From Algiphilus sp965216485 (GTDB lineage: Bacteria; Pseudomonadota; Gammaproteobacteria; Nevskiales; Nevskiaceae), in assembly GCF_965216485.1 (NCBI RefSeq), contig NZ_OZ244162.1:2604001-2668000 (forward strand): 64,000 bases of DNA, written 5' to 3'. Both the position numbers and the translations under genes were made by a program. Under the pieces are notes generated by a model that worked only from the letters and a program-made list of their open reading frames with translations, searched no databases and was not told where the DNA came from. Below are positions 53,465 through 63,067 of this stretch, piece by piece; position 1 is the stretch's first letter, and the number at the start of each line of letters is the position of its first letter.

Positions 53465-55969
53465 CTAGCCTCCTATCGCTCCGATTCCGACCACGCTGCT
53501 GTCGCCTTCGCCGGGACCAGCGGTTGCATAGAGACAGTTTCGCCCCTGCTGCTTGGCGCGATAGCAGGAGGCGTCCGCTTCCTTGAGCAGGCTGCTGGCG
53601 CTGCGGGAATGCCGCTCGATGGCGGTCATGCCGACCGACAGGCCCAGTGGCAGTCGCTGTTCACCATCTTCAACAATGATATGGCTGACGGCCTGCACCA
53701 GCCCCTCCCCCATCTGCCAGGCCTTGGCCTTGGAGCAATCGGGCAGCAGCAGGGCGAACTCGTCGCCCCCAAGGCGCGCCAGCACATCGCAGGCCCGTAT
53801 CCGCTGCTTCATGGCGCTGACAACCTGGATCAGGACCTTGTCCCCGTGTTCATGACCACATTGATCATTGATCGATTTGAAGTGATCCAGATCGAGCATC
53901 ATCAAGTAGTGTTCGCCACCACGGGTTCGTGCCTGAATCCGCAGCGCTTCGAGTGACCGGTGGAGTTCGCGACGGTTGGGCAGCCCCGTCAAGGGATCAT
54001 GGCTGGCCTGATAGCGAAGCTGCTGTGCCAGCTGACGAGTGGCCGATACGTCGCGAAACACAAAGACGCCACCAATCAACTGGCGTTCGCGGTCGCGAAT
54101 GGGATTGGCCGAGCCCTCAATGGGAAGGCGGGAGCCGTCGCGCAGCAAGAGCGTGGCGTCATCCGGCAACTCGCCCGGCAGGCCTTCGTAGAGGATGCGG
54201 CGCATCGGGTGGTGATGCTCATCGCTGTCAGTGACAACCTGTACGACTTCATCAAAGGGGCGTCGATCGACATCCGAGGACACCAGACGCAGCAGCCGCA
54301 GGGCCGGTTCGTTGACGAAGGTCACGCGACCCCACATATCGGTACGAATCACGCCGTCGGCAATGGCCGCGAGCGTCACCTGCGCCAGTTCCTTTTCGCG
54401 CAGGATCGCCTCCCGCATTTCGCGGCGCTCGGTAATGTCCTGAATCTGGGATAGAAAATACAGCGGCAACCCACCCTGATCACGAATGATCGTGACGTCG
54501 AGTTGCGCCTGCACGATCCCGCCATTGGCGTGCAGGTAGCGCTTGTCCATGCGGTAGTGCTGCCCCCTGCCATCGATCAGCGCCTGGACATTCCCCAGGT
54601 CCGTATCCAGGTCGTCTGGATGCGTAATGTCCTGGAAGGTGCGGGCAAGAAGCGCTTGCCGCGAGTAGCCGAGAATCGTACTCAGCGCACTGTTGACCTC
54701 CAGCCACTCGCCCTGCAGCGAGACGAGGGCGGCACCGATCGGCGAATCGTCGAAAGAGGCCGAAAACAACCGCTCCCGCTCGTCAAGCGACCGCTGCGCG
54801 GCGATCAATTTCGTGATGTCGTGCCCCTCCGCCAACAAGAGGCAGACATTGCCTTCCTCATCCCGCAGCGGACGCAGCGAAAAGTCGATGGTGGCCGACC
54901 GGTCCTGGCTGCCGAAAATCTCAACTGCGTATTGCACGGTTTCGCCCGCGCGGGCTCTTGCGAGATCGGCCTTGAGACGTTCGCGCGTATCGTCATCCCG
55001 CTGCCAGCAAGGCACATCCCACAGGGCACGTCCGACCATGTCCGCCGCTTCGACGCCCATGAATTCAAGGGCGGCCCGATTGCCCTCGATGATGCAGCCG
55101 TTGAGGTCACACAGCCCGATGAACTGGTAGGTGGCATCGAAGATGCTTTGATAGCGCGCCCTCGCCTCCTGGAGCGCCTGCTCCAGGGACTTCGCATGGC
55201 CGATGTCGGCGGTCGTGCCGACCATCCGTTGTGCGCTGCCATCCGGCCCGCGACGCACCACGCGGCCGCGTGTCATCACCCACTTGTAGCTCCCATCGCG
55301 ACAACGCAGGCGTGACTCCACCGCGAACTGTTCCGCTACATCCTTGAGATGTGCATCCAGGTGCGCGTGCACCGTCTCCCGGTCGTCGGGGTGCAGCCGG
55401 CCATGCCATTCGTCGAGATCGCTTCCGATTTCGCCATCTGCATAGCCCAGCATCTGCTTCCAGGTCTCGGAGTAGTACATGGCGCGGCTTGACAGATCCC
55501 AGTCCCAGACACCGAGACCCGAGCCTTCCGTCGCGAGCTGAAGGCGCTCCTCGAGGTCGCGATTCTCCGCCTGCAGCGCTGATGCGCGGCATTCGGCGCT
55601 GCGCCGGTCGCTGACATCCTGTACCGAACCCACAATGCGCAAGGTTTGGCCATCTTCCACCAAGGGCGAGCCGATGGAGCGAATCCAAAGGGCTTGGCCC
55701 TGCGCCGAGTGCATCTCAAGATCGAGGGACCATCCGCCCGAGCCCGCGACCGCGCCCTCAATTGCAGCCATAAGCGCGCGTCGACTGGTATCCGAGAACA
55801 TGGCAAGGGCGTCCTCGAAATCAGGCAGGGACGCGTCCTCTGCCAGCCCAAAAAGCGTCCGGGTTCCCGGCGACCACCACATCTTGGGAGGCGTGCCTGG
55901 CTCGAAGACCCAGGTACCGGAAGCGGTACTGTGCTCGAGCAGACGCTCTGACGAGGGATTGACCGTCAT
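53465..55969 (-). CDS. Soluble multi-PAS diguanylate cyclase
   Basis: This 834-residue cytoplasmic protein carries about five PAS/PAC modules in tandem: near 15-120, 145-270, 275-390, 395-515 and 525-655 (LHPDDRETVHAH, ITHPDDLDTDL and DGSRLPIEGSANPI mark several). A C-terminal GGDEF domain follows at about 665-825. The GGDEF active site is intact (734-738), and the RACD at 725-728, five residues before it, is an RxxD inhibitory I-site. It should make c-di-GMP with product inhibition. No transmembrane segments are visible. No LOV cysteine motif or heme motif is evident, so the input is unknown. No EAL domain is present. Confidence 0.93.
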   Translation of the reverse strand: MTVNPSSERLLEHSTASGTWVFEPGTPPKMWWSPGTRTLFGLAEDASLPDFEDALAMFSDTSRRALMAAIEGAVAGSGGWSLDLEMHSAQGQALWIRSIGSPLVEDGQTLRIVGSVQDVSDRRSAECRASALQAENRDLEERLQLATEGSGLGVWDWDLSSRAMYYSETWKQMLGYADGEIGSDLDEWHGRLHPDDRETVHAHLDAHLKDVAEQFAVESRLRCRDGSYKWVMTRGRVVRRGPDGSAQRMVGTTADIGHAKSLEQALQEARARYQSIFDATYQFIGLCDLNGCIIEGNRAALEFMGVEAADMVGRALWDVPCWQRDDDTRERLKADLARARAGETVQYAVEIFGSQDRSATIDFSLRPLRDEEGNVCLLLAEGHDITKLIAAQRSLDERERLFSASFDDSPIGAALVSLQGEWLEVNSALSTILGYSRQALLARTFQDITHPDDLDTDLGNVQALIDGRGQHYRMDKRYLHANGGIVQAQLDVTIIRDQGGLPLYFLSQIQDITERREMREAILREKELAQVTLAAIADGVIRTDMWGRVTFVNEPALRLLRLVSSDVDRRPFDEVVQVVTDSDEHHHPMRRILYEGLPGELPDDATLLLRDGSRLPIEGSANPIRDRERQLIGGVFVFRDVSATRQLAQQLRYQASHDPLTGLPNRRELHRSLEALRIQARTRGGEHYLMMLDLDHFKSINDQCGHEHGDKVLIQVVSAMKQRIRACDVLARLGGDEFALLLPDCSKAKAWQMGEGLVQAVSHIIVEDGEQRLPLGLSVGMTAIERHSRSASSLLKEADASCYRAKQQGRNCLYATAGPGEGDSSVVGIGAIGG

Positions 55970-56272
55970 TGCCGCAAAGCCGATTGCTTACGATAGAAGC
56001 GCAAAGCATCGGTACGACCGTGCCCGCAGTGGGGATGGAGGCGATGAGCGGTAGCATTCGCGTGACCGCATTCGGCGATGAACGCCGAAGGCAGCGCGGT
56101 TACCCCACGGTGCCGCCATCGCTGCGGCTTGCCGCGTCGGCGGCTTCGCGCCGACAGCGCACGGCACTACCTTGGCTCAGCGGCCGCCCGGTCGCTGAGC
56201 ACGCCATGTCAGGCCTTCCTTACACGCGCCGGCCAGTATCCGCTTCAACGGATACCGGCCATCCTGCTCATA
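55970..56272. other. Intergenic gap with several hairpins
   Basis: The 303-base region upstream of the diguanylate cyclase gene and downstream of serS contains three stems: GTCGGCG/CGCCGAC around GCTTCG (56136-56155), CTCAGCG/CGCTGAG (about 56177-56201), and the serS terminator-like hairpin. No gene is convincing. It must contain the cyclase promoter. Confidence 0.45.
56231..56260 (-). terminator. Terminator-like hairpin after serS
   Basis: GGCCAGTATCCG pairs with CGGATACCGGCC over 11 of 12 positions with a CTTCAA loop, 12 bases past the serS stop. There is no T run, so it may be a Rho-dependent or structural 3' end. Confidence 0.5.
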
Positions 56273-57550
56273 TCACCCGACCTGCAGACGCTCGCGACCG
56301 CCCATGTAGGGGCGCAGGGCGGCCGGCACGGTCACGCTGCCGTCGGCATTCTGGAAGTTCTCGAGAATGGCGACCAAGGTGCGGCCCACCGCCAGTGCCG
56401 AGCCGTTGAGGGTGTGCAACAGTTCGGGCTTGCGGCTTTCCGGATTGCGCCAGCGCGCCTGCATCCGCCGCGCCTGGAAATCCCCGCAATTGGAACAGGA
56501 AGAAATCTCGCGATAGGTGTCCTGCGACGGCAGCCAGACCTCGATGTCATAGGTCTTGCGCGCCCCGAAGCCCATGTCGCCGGTGCACAGCACGATGACC
56601 CGATAGGGCAACTCCAGCGCCTGCAACACCGCCTCCGCGTGGCTGGTCAGCGCCTCCAGCGCGGCCTCGGACTCCTCCGGCGTCACCGCGTGCACCAGCT
56701 CCACCTTCTCGAACTGGTGCTGCCGGATCATACCGCGCGTATCGCGTCCCGCGGCGCCGGCCTCGGCGCGGAAGCACGGGGTATGGCAGACAAAACGCCG
56801 TGGCAGGGTGTCGGCGTCGAGGATTTCGTCGCGCAGCAGATTGGTGACCGGCACCTCGGCGGTGGGGATCAGATACCAGGGGGTTTCGCCCTCCAGCCGG
56901 AAGAGGTCTTCGCCGAACTTGGGTAGCTGACCCGTGCCGGTCAAGGCCTCACCTTGCACGATGAAGGGCACTGCTACTTCCTCGTAGCCGTGCTGGTTGC
57001 TGTGCAGATCCATCATGAAGCTGGCCAGTGCGCGATGCAGGCGCACGACGTCGCCGTGCATGACGGCGAAGCGGCTGCCTGTGAGTTTGGCGGCCTCGGC
57101 AAAGTTCAAACCGCCCAGCGCCTCGCCCACGCTGACATGATCCAGTGCGCCTTCGGCAGGACGTGGCGTGCCCCAGCGGCGCAGCTCGACATTGTCGGAT
57201 TCATCGGCGCCATCAGGCACGTCGGCCGCCGGCATATTGGGCAGATCCAGCATGAAGCGCTCTATCTGGGCCTGCACCGCATCGAGTTTTTCGGCATTGC
57301 TCTCCAGCTGCTGCTTGGCGCCCTCGACCTGTGCCAGCAGCGGCTGAATGTCCTCCCCAGCCGCCTTGGCCTGACCGATGCGCTTGGCACTGGCATTGCG
57401 TTCCTGCTGCAAGCGCTCGGTCTCGGTCTGCAGCGCCTTGCGCTGGGCTTCCAGGGCGTTGAAGGCGGAAACGTCCAGGGTATAGCCGCGACGTGCCAGC
57501 GCTTGGGCCACGCCCTCGATGTCCGTACGCAGCAGTTTGGGATCGATCAT
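56273..57550 (-). CDS. serS: Seryl-tRNA synthetase
   Basis: This 425-residue class II synthetase has an N-terminal antiparallel coiled-coil arm (about 25-100; AQRKALQTETERLQQERNAS) that holds the long variable arm of tRNA-Ser. The catalytic domain contains motif 2 (CFRAEAGAAGRDTRGMIRQH), TYDIEVWLPSQDTYREISSC and motif 3 (GSALAVGRTLVAILEN). Length matches bacterial SerRS. The ATG at 57550 begins MIDPKLLR, the normal start; the upstream frame is spurious. It is the last gene of the ftsK-to-serS block. Confidence 0.98.
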   Translation of the reverse strand: MIDPKLLRTDIEGVAQALARRGYTLDVSAFNALEAQRKALQTETERLQQERNASAKRIGQAKAAGEDIQPLLAQVEGAKQQLESNAEKLDAVQAQIERFMLDLPNMPAADVPDGADESDNVELRRWGTPRPAEGALDHVSVGEALGGLNFAEAAKLTGSRFAVMHGDVVRLHRALASFMMDLHSNQHGYEEVAVPFIVQGEALTGTGQLPKFGEDLFRLEGETPWYLIPTAEVPVTNLLRDEILDADTLPRRFVCHTPCFRAEAGAAGRDTRGMIRQHQFEKVELVHAVTPEESEAALEALTSHAEAVLQALELPYRVIVLCTGDMGFGARKTYDIEVWLPSQDTYREISSCSNCGDFQARRMQARWRNPESRKPELLHTLNGSALAVGRTLVAILENFQNADGSVTVPAALRPYMGGRERLQVG

Positions 57551-57581
57551 GATCGAGCTTGAGGGGAAAGGAAGCGGAATT

Positions 57582-58010
57582 CTACCTGCGCCGCGTGCGC
57601 GGACTCTGCGGCGTCCGCAGCATGAGGCCCGCGATACGCCAGCCGGCAATGCCCCCTGCGAGCCAGGCGACGGTGGATGCGGCCACCCGCGCAGCCAGCA
57701 GCAATGCATCGCCTGCCGTCCACGGATGCAGCGCCTCGGCCAGTAGCATCGTTTCCCAGCTGAAGCTGGACAGGGTGGTGAATCCGCCGCAGAAGCCCGC
57801 CATCAGGAACACCTTGAAGTGCGGGCGATGACGGTGCTCCAGGAAGCGCGCACTGAACACGATGAGCGCCGAGCCCAGAATGTTGACCATGGCGGTGGCC
57901 GCCGAACTGCTGGTCATCTGGGACGCGACCAGTAGACGCAGGCCCGCCCCCAGCGCGCTGCCGGCCGCGACCCAGGCCACGAGCTGCCAATGGAAGACGC
58001 GCGCGCTCAC
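57582..58010 (-). CDS. crcB: CrcB/Fluc fluoride channel, second copy
   Basis: This 142-residue protein has four transmembrane segments. Family residues include the ALGAGLRLL start, N43 in MVNILGS, and GFCGGFTTLSSFSWE, the selectivity region. In Fluc channels two Phe residues (Phe80 and Phe83 in the Ec2 numbering) line each pore; here the first is Leu80 and the second Phe83 is kept. It starts with GTG at 58010 overlapping the first copy (GTGA). Tandem copies could form a heterodimer. Confidence 0.88.
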   Translation of the reverse strand: MSARVFHWQLVAWVAAGSALGAGLRLLVASQMTSSSAATAMVNILGSALIVFSARFLEHRHRPHFKVFLMAGFCGGFTTLSSFSWETMLLAEALHPWTAGDALLLAARVAASTVAWLAGGIAGWRIAGLMLRTPQSPRTRRR

Positions 58011-58384
58011 GACCCCAGCACCCTCTGTCCAAGCATGAGACCCGCACCTGCGGCCAGCGGGCAGAGCACCACCGTGGCGGCCACGTACACGACCGTGCGT
58101 ACAGGATGACTTCGCCACAGCGAAAGCGCCTGCAGCGTGAAGGCCGATACGGTCGTGAAACTGCCGAGTCCGGCACCCGCCACCACCAGCCAGCGCGCCG
58201 AAGCCATGGCTTCCCCCTGCACCATGCTCGCGGCCAGCAGACCGATCAGCACACTACCGAGCAGGTTGACGCACCAGGTGCCCCACGGCCAGGCGCTCCG
58301 ACTGCGGCGATCCAGCCATTCCGCCAGCAGATAGCGCGCCGCGCCGCCGAGCGCCGCCGCGAACATGACCGCTGCCCATGTCAT
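58007..58384 (-). CDS. crcB: CrcB/Fluc fluoride channel, first copy
   Basis: This 125-residue protein has four transmembrane helices, as expected for dual-topology Fluc channels that export fluoride. ALGGAARYLLAEWL, N40 in CVNLLGSVLIG and GAGLGSFTTVSAFTLQ are recognisable. The first pore Phe is Val79 and the second is Phe82. The ATG at 58384 overlaps the rarA stop (ATGA). No fluoride riboswitch was recognised. Confidence 0.9.
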   Translation of the reverse strand: MTWAAVMFAAALGGAARYLLAEWLDRRSRSAWPWGTWCVNLLGSVLIGLLAASMVQGEAMASARWLVVAGAGLGSFTTVSAFTLQALSLWRSHPVRTVVYVAATVVLCPLAAGAGLMLGQRVLGS

Positions 58385-59676
58385 CGCGATGCGTCTCCGG
58401 ATCGGGCACGCAGCTCGGCCATTCGCTGCGCGATGCGCGCTTCGATGCCTCGCTCGGTAGGCGTGTAGAAGCGCGTGCCGACGAGGGCGTCGGGCAGGAA
58501 TTGCTGACCGGCCGCGTGCCCTTCGGATTCGTCGTGATCGTAGCGATAGCCCTTGCCATAGCCGAGCCCTTTCATGAGCCGGGTCGGCGCATTGCGGATG
58601 TGCATCGGCACCGGCTGGCTGCCGTGACGCTCCACCGCCGCCATGGCCTGCTTGTAGGCCGTATAGGCGGCATTGCTCTTGGGCGCCAGCGCCAGCCACA
58701 ACACCACTTCGGCCAGCGCCAGCTCGCCTTCGGGCGAGCCGATGCGGTCGTAGGCGTCCCACGCAGCAAGCGCCATCTGCAGCGCCTTCGGATCGGCCAG
58801 TCCGATGTCTTCATAGGCCATGCGCGCAATGCGCCGCGCCAGATAGCCCGGGTCGGCGCCGCCATCGATCATGCGGCAGAACCAGTAAAGAGCCGCATCC
58901 GGGTCGGAGCCGCGCACCGACTTGTGCAAGGCCGAGATCTGGTCGTAAAAGGCATCGCCCTGCTTGTCGAAACGACGCATGCTGCGCCCGAAGACCCGTT
59001 GCAGGCCGGCCTCGTTCGCCGCGCCACCGGCGGTGAGATAATCCGCCGCCATCTCCAGCATGACCAGTGCGCGGCGCGCATCGCCATCGGCGAGTTCCAC
59101 GATGCGCATTCGCCAGTCGTTGGGCAGCTCGGTGGGCGCCACGCCGCGTTCGGCGTCGTCCAGCGCCCGCTGCAGCAGGCTATCGATGGCCGCATCGTCC
59201 AGCGGATGCAGCACGAAGACGCGCGCCCGCGACAGCAGCGCGCTGTTGAGTTCGAAAGAGGGATTCTCGGTGGTGGCGCCCACCAGGGTCACGGTGCCGT
59301 CCTCGACATAGGGCAGCAGCGCATCCTGCTGCGCCTTGTTGAAGCGGTGAATCTCATCAATGAACAGCACGGTCTCCTCCCCCGCCTCGCGGGCACTGCG
59401 CGCCGCTGCCACCGCTTCGCGAATGTCCTTGACGCCGGCCATGACGGCGGAAAGGGTGCGGAACTCGGCGCGCACATGCTGTGCCAGCAACCGCGCCAGC
59501 GTGGTCTTGCCGGTGCCGGGCGGACCCCAGAACACCATCGAGGGAATGCGGCCGGCGTCGATGGCGCTGCGCAGGGGCGCATCCGCGCCGAGCAGGTGAT
59601 CCTGACCGACCACCTCCTCCAGACGGGCCGGCCGCATGCGTGCAGCCAGCGGCGTAGCGCGATCGCCCTGGCTCAC
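58381..59676 (-). CDS. rarA: Replication-associated recombination protein RarA (MgsA)
   Basis: This 431-residue AAA+ ATPase related to clamp-loader subunits works at stalled forks. Near the N-terminus RMRPARLEEVVGQDHLLG is family-typical; Walker A is GPPGTGKTTLARLL, Walker B is VLFIDEIHRFNKAQQDALLP, and sensor TTENPSFELNSALLSR follows. The C-terminal tetramerisation region has GSDPDAALYWFCRMIDGG. It lies 12 bases after lolA and overlaps crcB. Confidence 0.97.
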   Translation of the reverse strand: MSQGDRATPLAARMRPARLEEVVGQDHLLGADAPLRSAIDAGRIPSMVFWGPPGTGKTTLARLLAQHVRAEFRTLSAVMAGVKDIREAVAAARSAREAGEETVLFIDEIHRFNKAQQDALLPYVEDGTVTLVGATTENPSFELNSALLSRARVFVLHPLDDAAIDSLLQRALDDAERGVAPTELPNDWRMRIVELADGDARRALVMLEMAADYLTAGGAANEAGLQRVFGRSMRRFDKQGDAFYDQISALHKSVRGSDPDAALYWFCRMIDGGADPGYLARRIARMAYEDIGLADPKALQMALAAWDAYDRIGSPEGELALAEVVLWLALAPKSNAAYTAYKQAMAAVERHGSQPVPMHIRNAPTRLMKGLGYGKGYRYDHDESEGHAAGQQFLPDALVGTRFYTPTERGIEARIAQRMAELRARSGDASR

Positions 59677-59688
59677 GCGCCCGACCCG

Positions 59689-60387
59689 CTACTCGACGAC
59701 GACCACATCGGCGCCCTTCGGCGGCGCGAAGCGCAGCCGCTCCGGCGCGATGTCGCCATTCACCGTAATGTTGGAGAAACGCACCGTGGTCTGCCCGCCC
59801 AGCTGATCGGCAAAGACGAGGGCGCGCGGTACGCCGTTGGCCAGCAACAGGGTGACGGACTGGAAATCGCTGTCATCCGAACGCGGTTCCAGGCGCACGA
59901 CCTGCTCCGCCCCCTCCGCCTCCAGTGCCGTCTCGGTCTCCGGCGCCACGATGCGGAAGCGCGTGGCCAGTGCGCTGCCGTCGGCCAGCAGTTCGGCCGG
60001 CGTGCCGGCAAGCGCGGCATCGGCGGGACGGCGGGTGACCTGCGCCAGATCGGGCTCATAGGTCCACAGCGTTTCGCCATCGGCCACCACGGTCTGCGGA
60101 AAGGGACTACGCACTTCCCAGCGGAAACGGCCCGGGCGCTGCAGCCAGAAATGCCCTTCACTGCGCTCTAGCTCAAAGCCCGTATCGTCGCGCTGGACCT
60201 GCACGAAGTCCGCCTCGAAGCTGCTGACGTCGTCAACGAATCGCTGCAGCGCAGAGGTGGCTGTCTCGGTGGATGGCGCCGCACCTTTGGACGACGCCGC
60301 AGGCTCGGCCGACACCGGTGCCGAGAAGAAAGCCGCAAGCAACAGACCGACGAGGGGGGGCAACGCGCGCACGGGTTTGCAATTCAT
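59689..60387 (-). CDS. lolA: Outer-membrane lipoprotein carrier protein LolA
   Basis: This 232-residue periplasmic chaperone escorts lipoproteins from LolCDE to LolB. It has a signal peptide (core PLVGLLLAAFFSAPVSA). The mature part has an Ala/Ser/Thr-rich linker, then SSFEADFVQVQRD, GHFWLQRPGRFRWEV, VVADGETLWTYEPDL and QLGGQTTVRFSNI, matching LolA. ATG 60387 gives a compact signal peptide; MVES at 60399 is an alternative. It follows ftsK, the common gammaproteobacterial order. Confidence 0.95.
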   Translation of the reverse strand: MNCKPVRALPPLVGLLLAAFFSAPVSAEPAASSKGAAPSTETATSALQRFVDDVSSFEADFVQVQRDDTGFELERSEGHFWLQRPGRFRWEVRSPFPQTVVADGETLWTYEPDLAQVTRRPADAALAGTPAELLADGSALATRFRIVAPETETALEAEGAEQVVRLEPRSDDSDFQSVTLLLANGVPRALVFADQLGGQTTVRFSNITVNGDIAPERLRFAPPKGADVVVVE

Positions 60388-60475
60388 GGACTCAACCATC
60401 CTGCCAAGGGCCCCATAGGCTCTTCGCGGCGCGGTGAATCCGCCGTGAACGGACAGCGCGCGGGCATGCAGCCGC

Positions 60476-62881
60476 CTATTCATTGTTGGTGGGCACCAGG
60501 ATGTCGCGGTTGCCTCCCGGCCCACTGGGCCCCACCACTCCGGAGGCCTCCATCTGCTCGACGATGCGCGCGGCCCGGTTGTATCCGATCTTGAGTCGGC
60601 GCTGCACCCAGGAGGTGGAGGCCTTGCCCGACTCGATGACGATCTGCACTGCCTGGTCGTACAGGGGATCCTGCTCGGCATCGCCACCCTCGCCGCCGCC
60701 GGCGGCGGCTTCCGCATCACCGGCGCAGACCGCGTCGATGTATTCCGGCTCGGCGACCTGCTTGAGATACTCGGCCACCTTGTGCACTTCGTGGTCGTCG
60801 ACAAAAGCACCGTGCACGCGATCGATGCGGCTGGAACCGACGGGCCGGAACAGGCTGTCACCGTGGCCGAGCAGGGTTTCGGCCCCAATTTCGTCAAGGA
60901 TGGTGCGCGAATCCACGCGCGAGGCCACCTGGAAGGCCAGGCGGGTCGGGATATTGGCCTTGATCAGGCCGGTGATGACGTCCACCGAAGGCCGCTGCGT
61001 AGCGACGATGAGATGAATACCGGCCGCGCGCGCCTTCTGCGCGATGCGCGCAATGAGTTCCTCAACCTTCTTGCCGACCACCATCATCATGTCGGCCAGC
61101 TCGTCGATGACCACGACGATATGGGGGATCTCCTCCTCCAATCGCGGCTTGGGCGGTGCGTCCGGATCCTCCTCGCCATCGGCAAACAACGGAGCGGATT
61201 GCAGCGGATCCTCCATCGGCTCACCGCGCTCGATGGCTTCGCGCACCTTCTTGTTGAGCCCGGCGAGATTGCGCACCCCGACCCGCGTCATCAGCTGGTA
61301 GCGCCGCTCCATCTCGCCCACACACCAGCGCAGCGCATTGGCGGCGTCCTTCATGTCGGTGACGACGGGGGTCAACAGATGCGGGATGCCCTCGTAGACG
61401 GACAGCTCCAGCATCTTCGGATCAATGAAGATGAAACGCAGCTGCTTGTGCGTCGCCTTGTACAGCATCGACAGGATCATGGTGTTGATCGCCACCGATT
61501 TGCCGGAACCGGTGGTGCCGGCCACCATCAGGTGCGGCATCTTGCCCAGGTCCACCACCACGGGCCGGCCCGCGATGTCCTTGCCCAGCCCCATCGTCAA
61601 CGGAGAGGGCATGTTGCGGTATTCCGGTGAGTTCAGAATCGCCGACAGCGAGACAATGTCGCGATGCTGGTTCGGGATTTCCAGCCCCACGACCGACTTC
61701 CCGGCGATGACCTCGATCACGCGCACCGAGGACACCGACAACGCGCGCGCCAGATCCCGCGACAGATTGGTGATCTGCGATCCCTTCACGCCAGGCGCCG
61801 GCTGCAGTTCGAAACGCGTGACCACAGGCCCGGGCTGAGCCTCCACCACGGTCGCCTCGACGTTGAAATCCTTCAGATGGCGCTCGAGATCGCGGGAGAT
61901 GCGCTCGACGTCGTCCTGGGTATAGCCCTTGTTGGAGGGCCGCGGCGGGTCCAGCATGTCCAGCGGCGGCAGCGGATCGCCAGTGAAGGCCGGCACCGCA
62001 CCTGCCGACTTGTCGTCGATGGCCAGACTGAGCTGCTCTTCCCTGGGCTCGGCGGCCTGCGCCTTGTCCGCCTTGGCAGCCTTGCGCCGCGCGCGACGCG
62101 ACTTGCCGCCCTTTTCCAGTGCCGGCCCATCGCCGGCATCCACCGTCGGTGCGGCACGCGGCGCTGTGGCCGCCACCGGCACCGATTGCGCCGCCTGAGC
62201 CGCGCGCGCCTCGCGTCGCCGGTGATAACCCTGCGACAGACGCTGTGTCGCTGCCACGATGGCGGCCCCGATGCGTTCGAAGACGCCAAGCCACGAAAAC
62301 AGCCCAAGAATCGGCAGCGCCACCGCCATCACGATAAGCAGCAGCAGGCTGGCGCCGACCGGATTGAGCAGTTCACGCAACAGGAGAGCGAGCTCACTGC
62401 CGATGATGCCGCCCGAACCCTGCGGCACCAGCGCCGGGTTGGTTGCGATATGGAGCGCACAGAGTGCGCTGGCGGCAGCAGCACTGACCGCACCCGCGGC
62501 GGTGCGCATCAGCGGCCCGGGCACGAAGCTTGGCCCGTCGTCGTCATCCTCGGTGTCGGCCTCACTCGCCTCCGGGACATGACGTCCGCGACGCCAACTC
62601 TGCAGCAACAACAGCAGCGCGGCGGCAGACCCAAGCAGGGCCACATAGCCGAACAGCGACAGCAGCACATCCGCCACCCAGGCGCCCACCGGCCCGAACA
62701 GGTTGCGCACCGGCTCGCCGCTGCCGGTAGACGACCACCCCGGGTCGCCCGGATGGAAGCTGAACAGCGCCAGCAACAGCGAGAGCGCCATTCCGAACAG
62801 CAGCAGGAGGACGACCTCGCGTGTCAGCCGTTCAAGCCGACGGGCATTCGGTGCGACGCGGGAAGCGGAGGCTTTTGGCAC
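60476..62881 (-). CDS. ftsK: DNA translocase FtsK
   Basis: This product of about 801 residues has four N-terminal transmembrane segments, a short Ala/Lys/Arg linker (about 255-310) and the RecA-like motor. The motor has Walker A (AGTTGSGKSVAIN), Walker B (VVVIDELADMM) and RPSVDVITGLIKANIP. The C-terminal winged-helix gamma domain (YDQAVQIVIESGKASTS, QRRLKIGYNRAARIVEQME) reads KOPS sites. It pumps DNA at the septum and activates XerCD (xerD at 16671). GTG 62881 leaves a normal cytoplasmic tail; TTG 62980 in frame would add a Cys/Pro-rich stretch with no good SD. The start is uncertain. Confidence 0.96.
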   Translation of the reverse strand: MPKASASRVAPNARRLERLTREVVLLLLFGMALSLLLALFSFHPGDPGWSSTGSGEPVRNLFGPVGAWVADVLLSLFGYVALLGSAAALLLLLQSWRRGRHVPEASEADTEDDDDGPSFVPGPLMRTAAGAVSAAAASALCALHIATNPALVPQGSGGIIGSELALLLRELLNPVGASLLLLIVMAVALPILGLFSWLGVFERIGAAIVAATQRLSQGYHRRREARAAQAAQSVPVAATAPRAAPTVDAGDGPALEKGGKSRRARRKAAKADKAQAAEPREEQLSLAIDDKSAGAVPAFTGDPLPPLDMLDPPRPSNKGYTQDDVERISRDLERHLKDFNVEATVVEAQPGPVVTRFELQPAPGVKGSQITNLSRDLARALSVSSVRVIEVIAGKSVVGLEIPNQHRDIVSLSAILNSPEYRNMPSPLTMGLGKDIAGRPVVVDLGKMPHLMVAGTTGSGKSVAINTMILSMLYKATHKQLRFIFIDPKMLELSVYEGIPHLLTPVVTDMKDAANALRWCVGEMERRYQLMTRVGVRNLAGLNKKVREAIERGEPMEDPLQSAPLFADGEEDPDAPPKPRLEEEIPHIVVVIDELADMMMVVGKKVEELIARIAQKARAAGIHLIVATQRPSVDVITGLIKANIPTRLAFQVASRVDSRTILDEIGAETLLGHGDSLFRPVGSSRIDRVHGAFVDDHEVHKVAEYLKQVAEPEYIDAVCAGDAEAAAGGGEGGDAEQDPLYDQAVQIVIESGKASTSWVQRRLKIGYNRAARIVEQMEASGVVGPSGPGGNRDILVPTNNE

Positions 62882-63067
62882 GTAGTTTGCTGGACCCGAA
62901 GGGTGTGTGTGGACAGGCTCGGACGGCCACGGGCAGGGTGATGGGCAGCATTGAACTTGTGCGCTGTCATCACGCTCCAATCAGTATATCGGCTGCATGC
63001 AAGCCGTCCCGCCCGAGCCCGCTTTGGCCTTGAAGATCGCCTATCGGACCCCACTTAGGAGGGCAGG

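Noticed and set aside
58378..60171. 597-codon plus-strand frame
   Set aside because: Antisense to rarA and lolA, which are certain.
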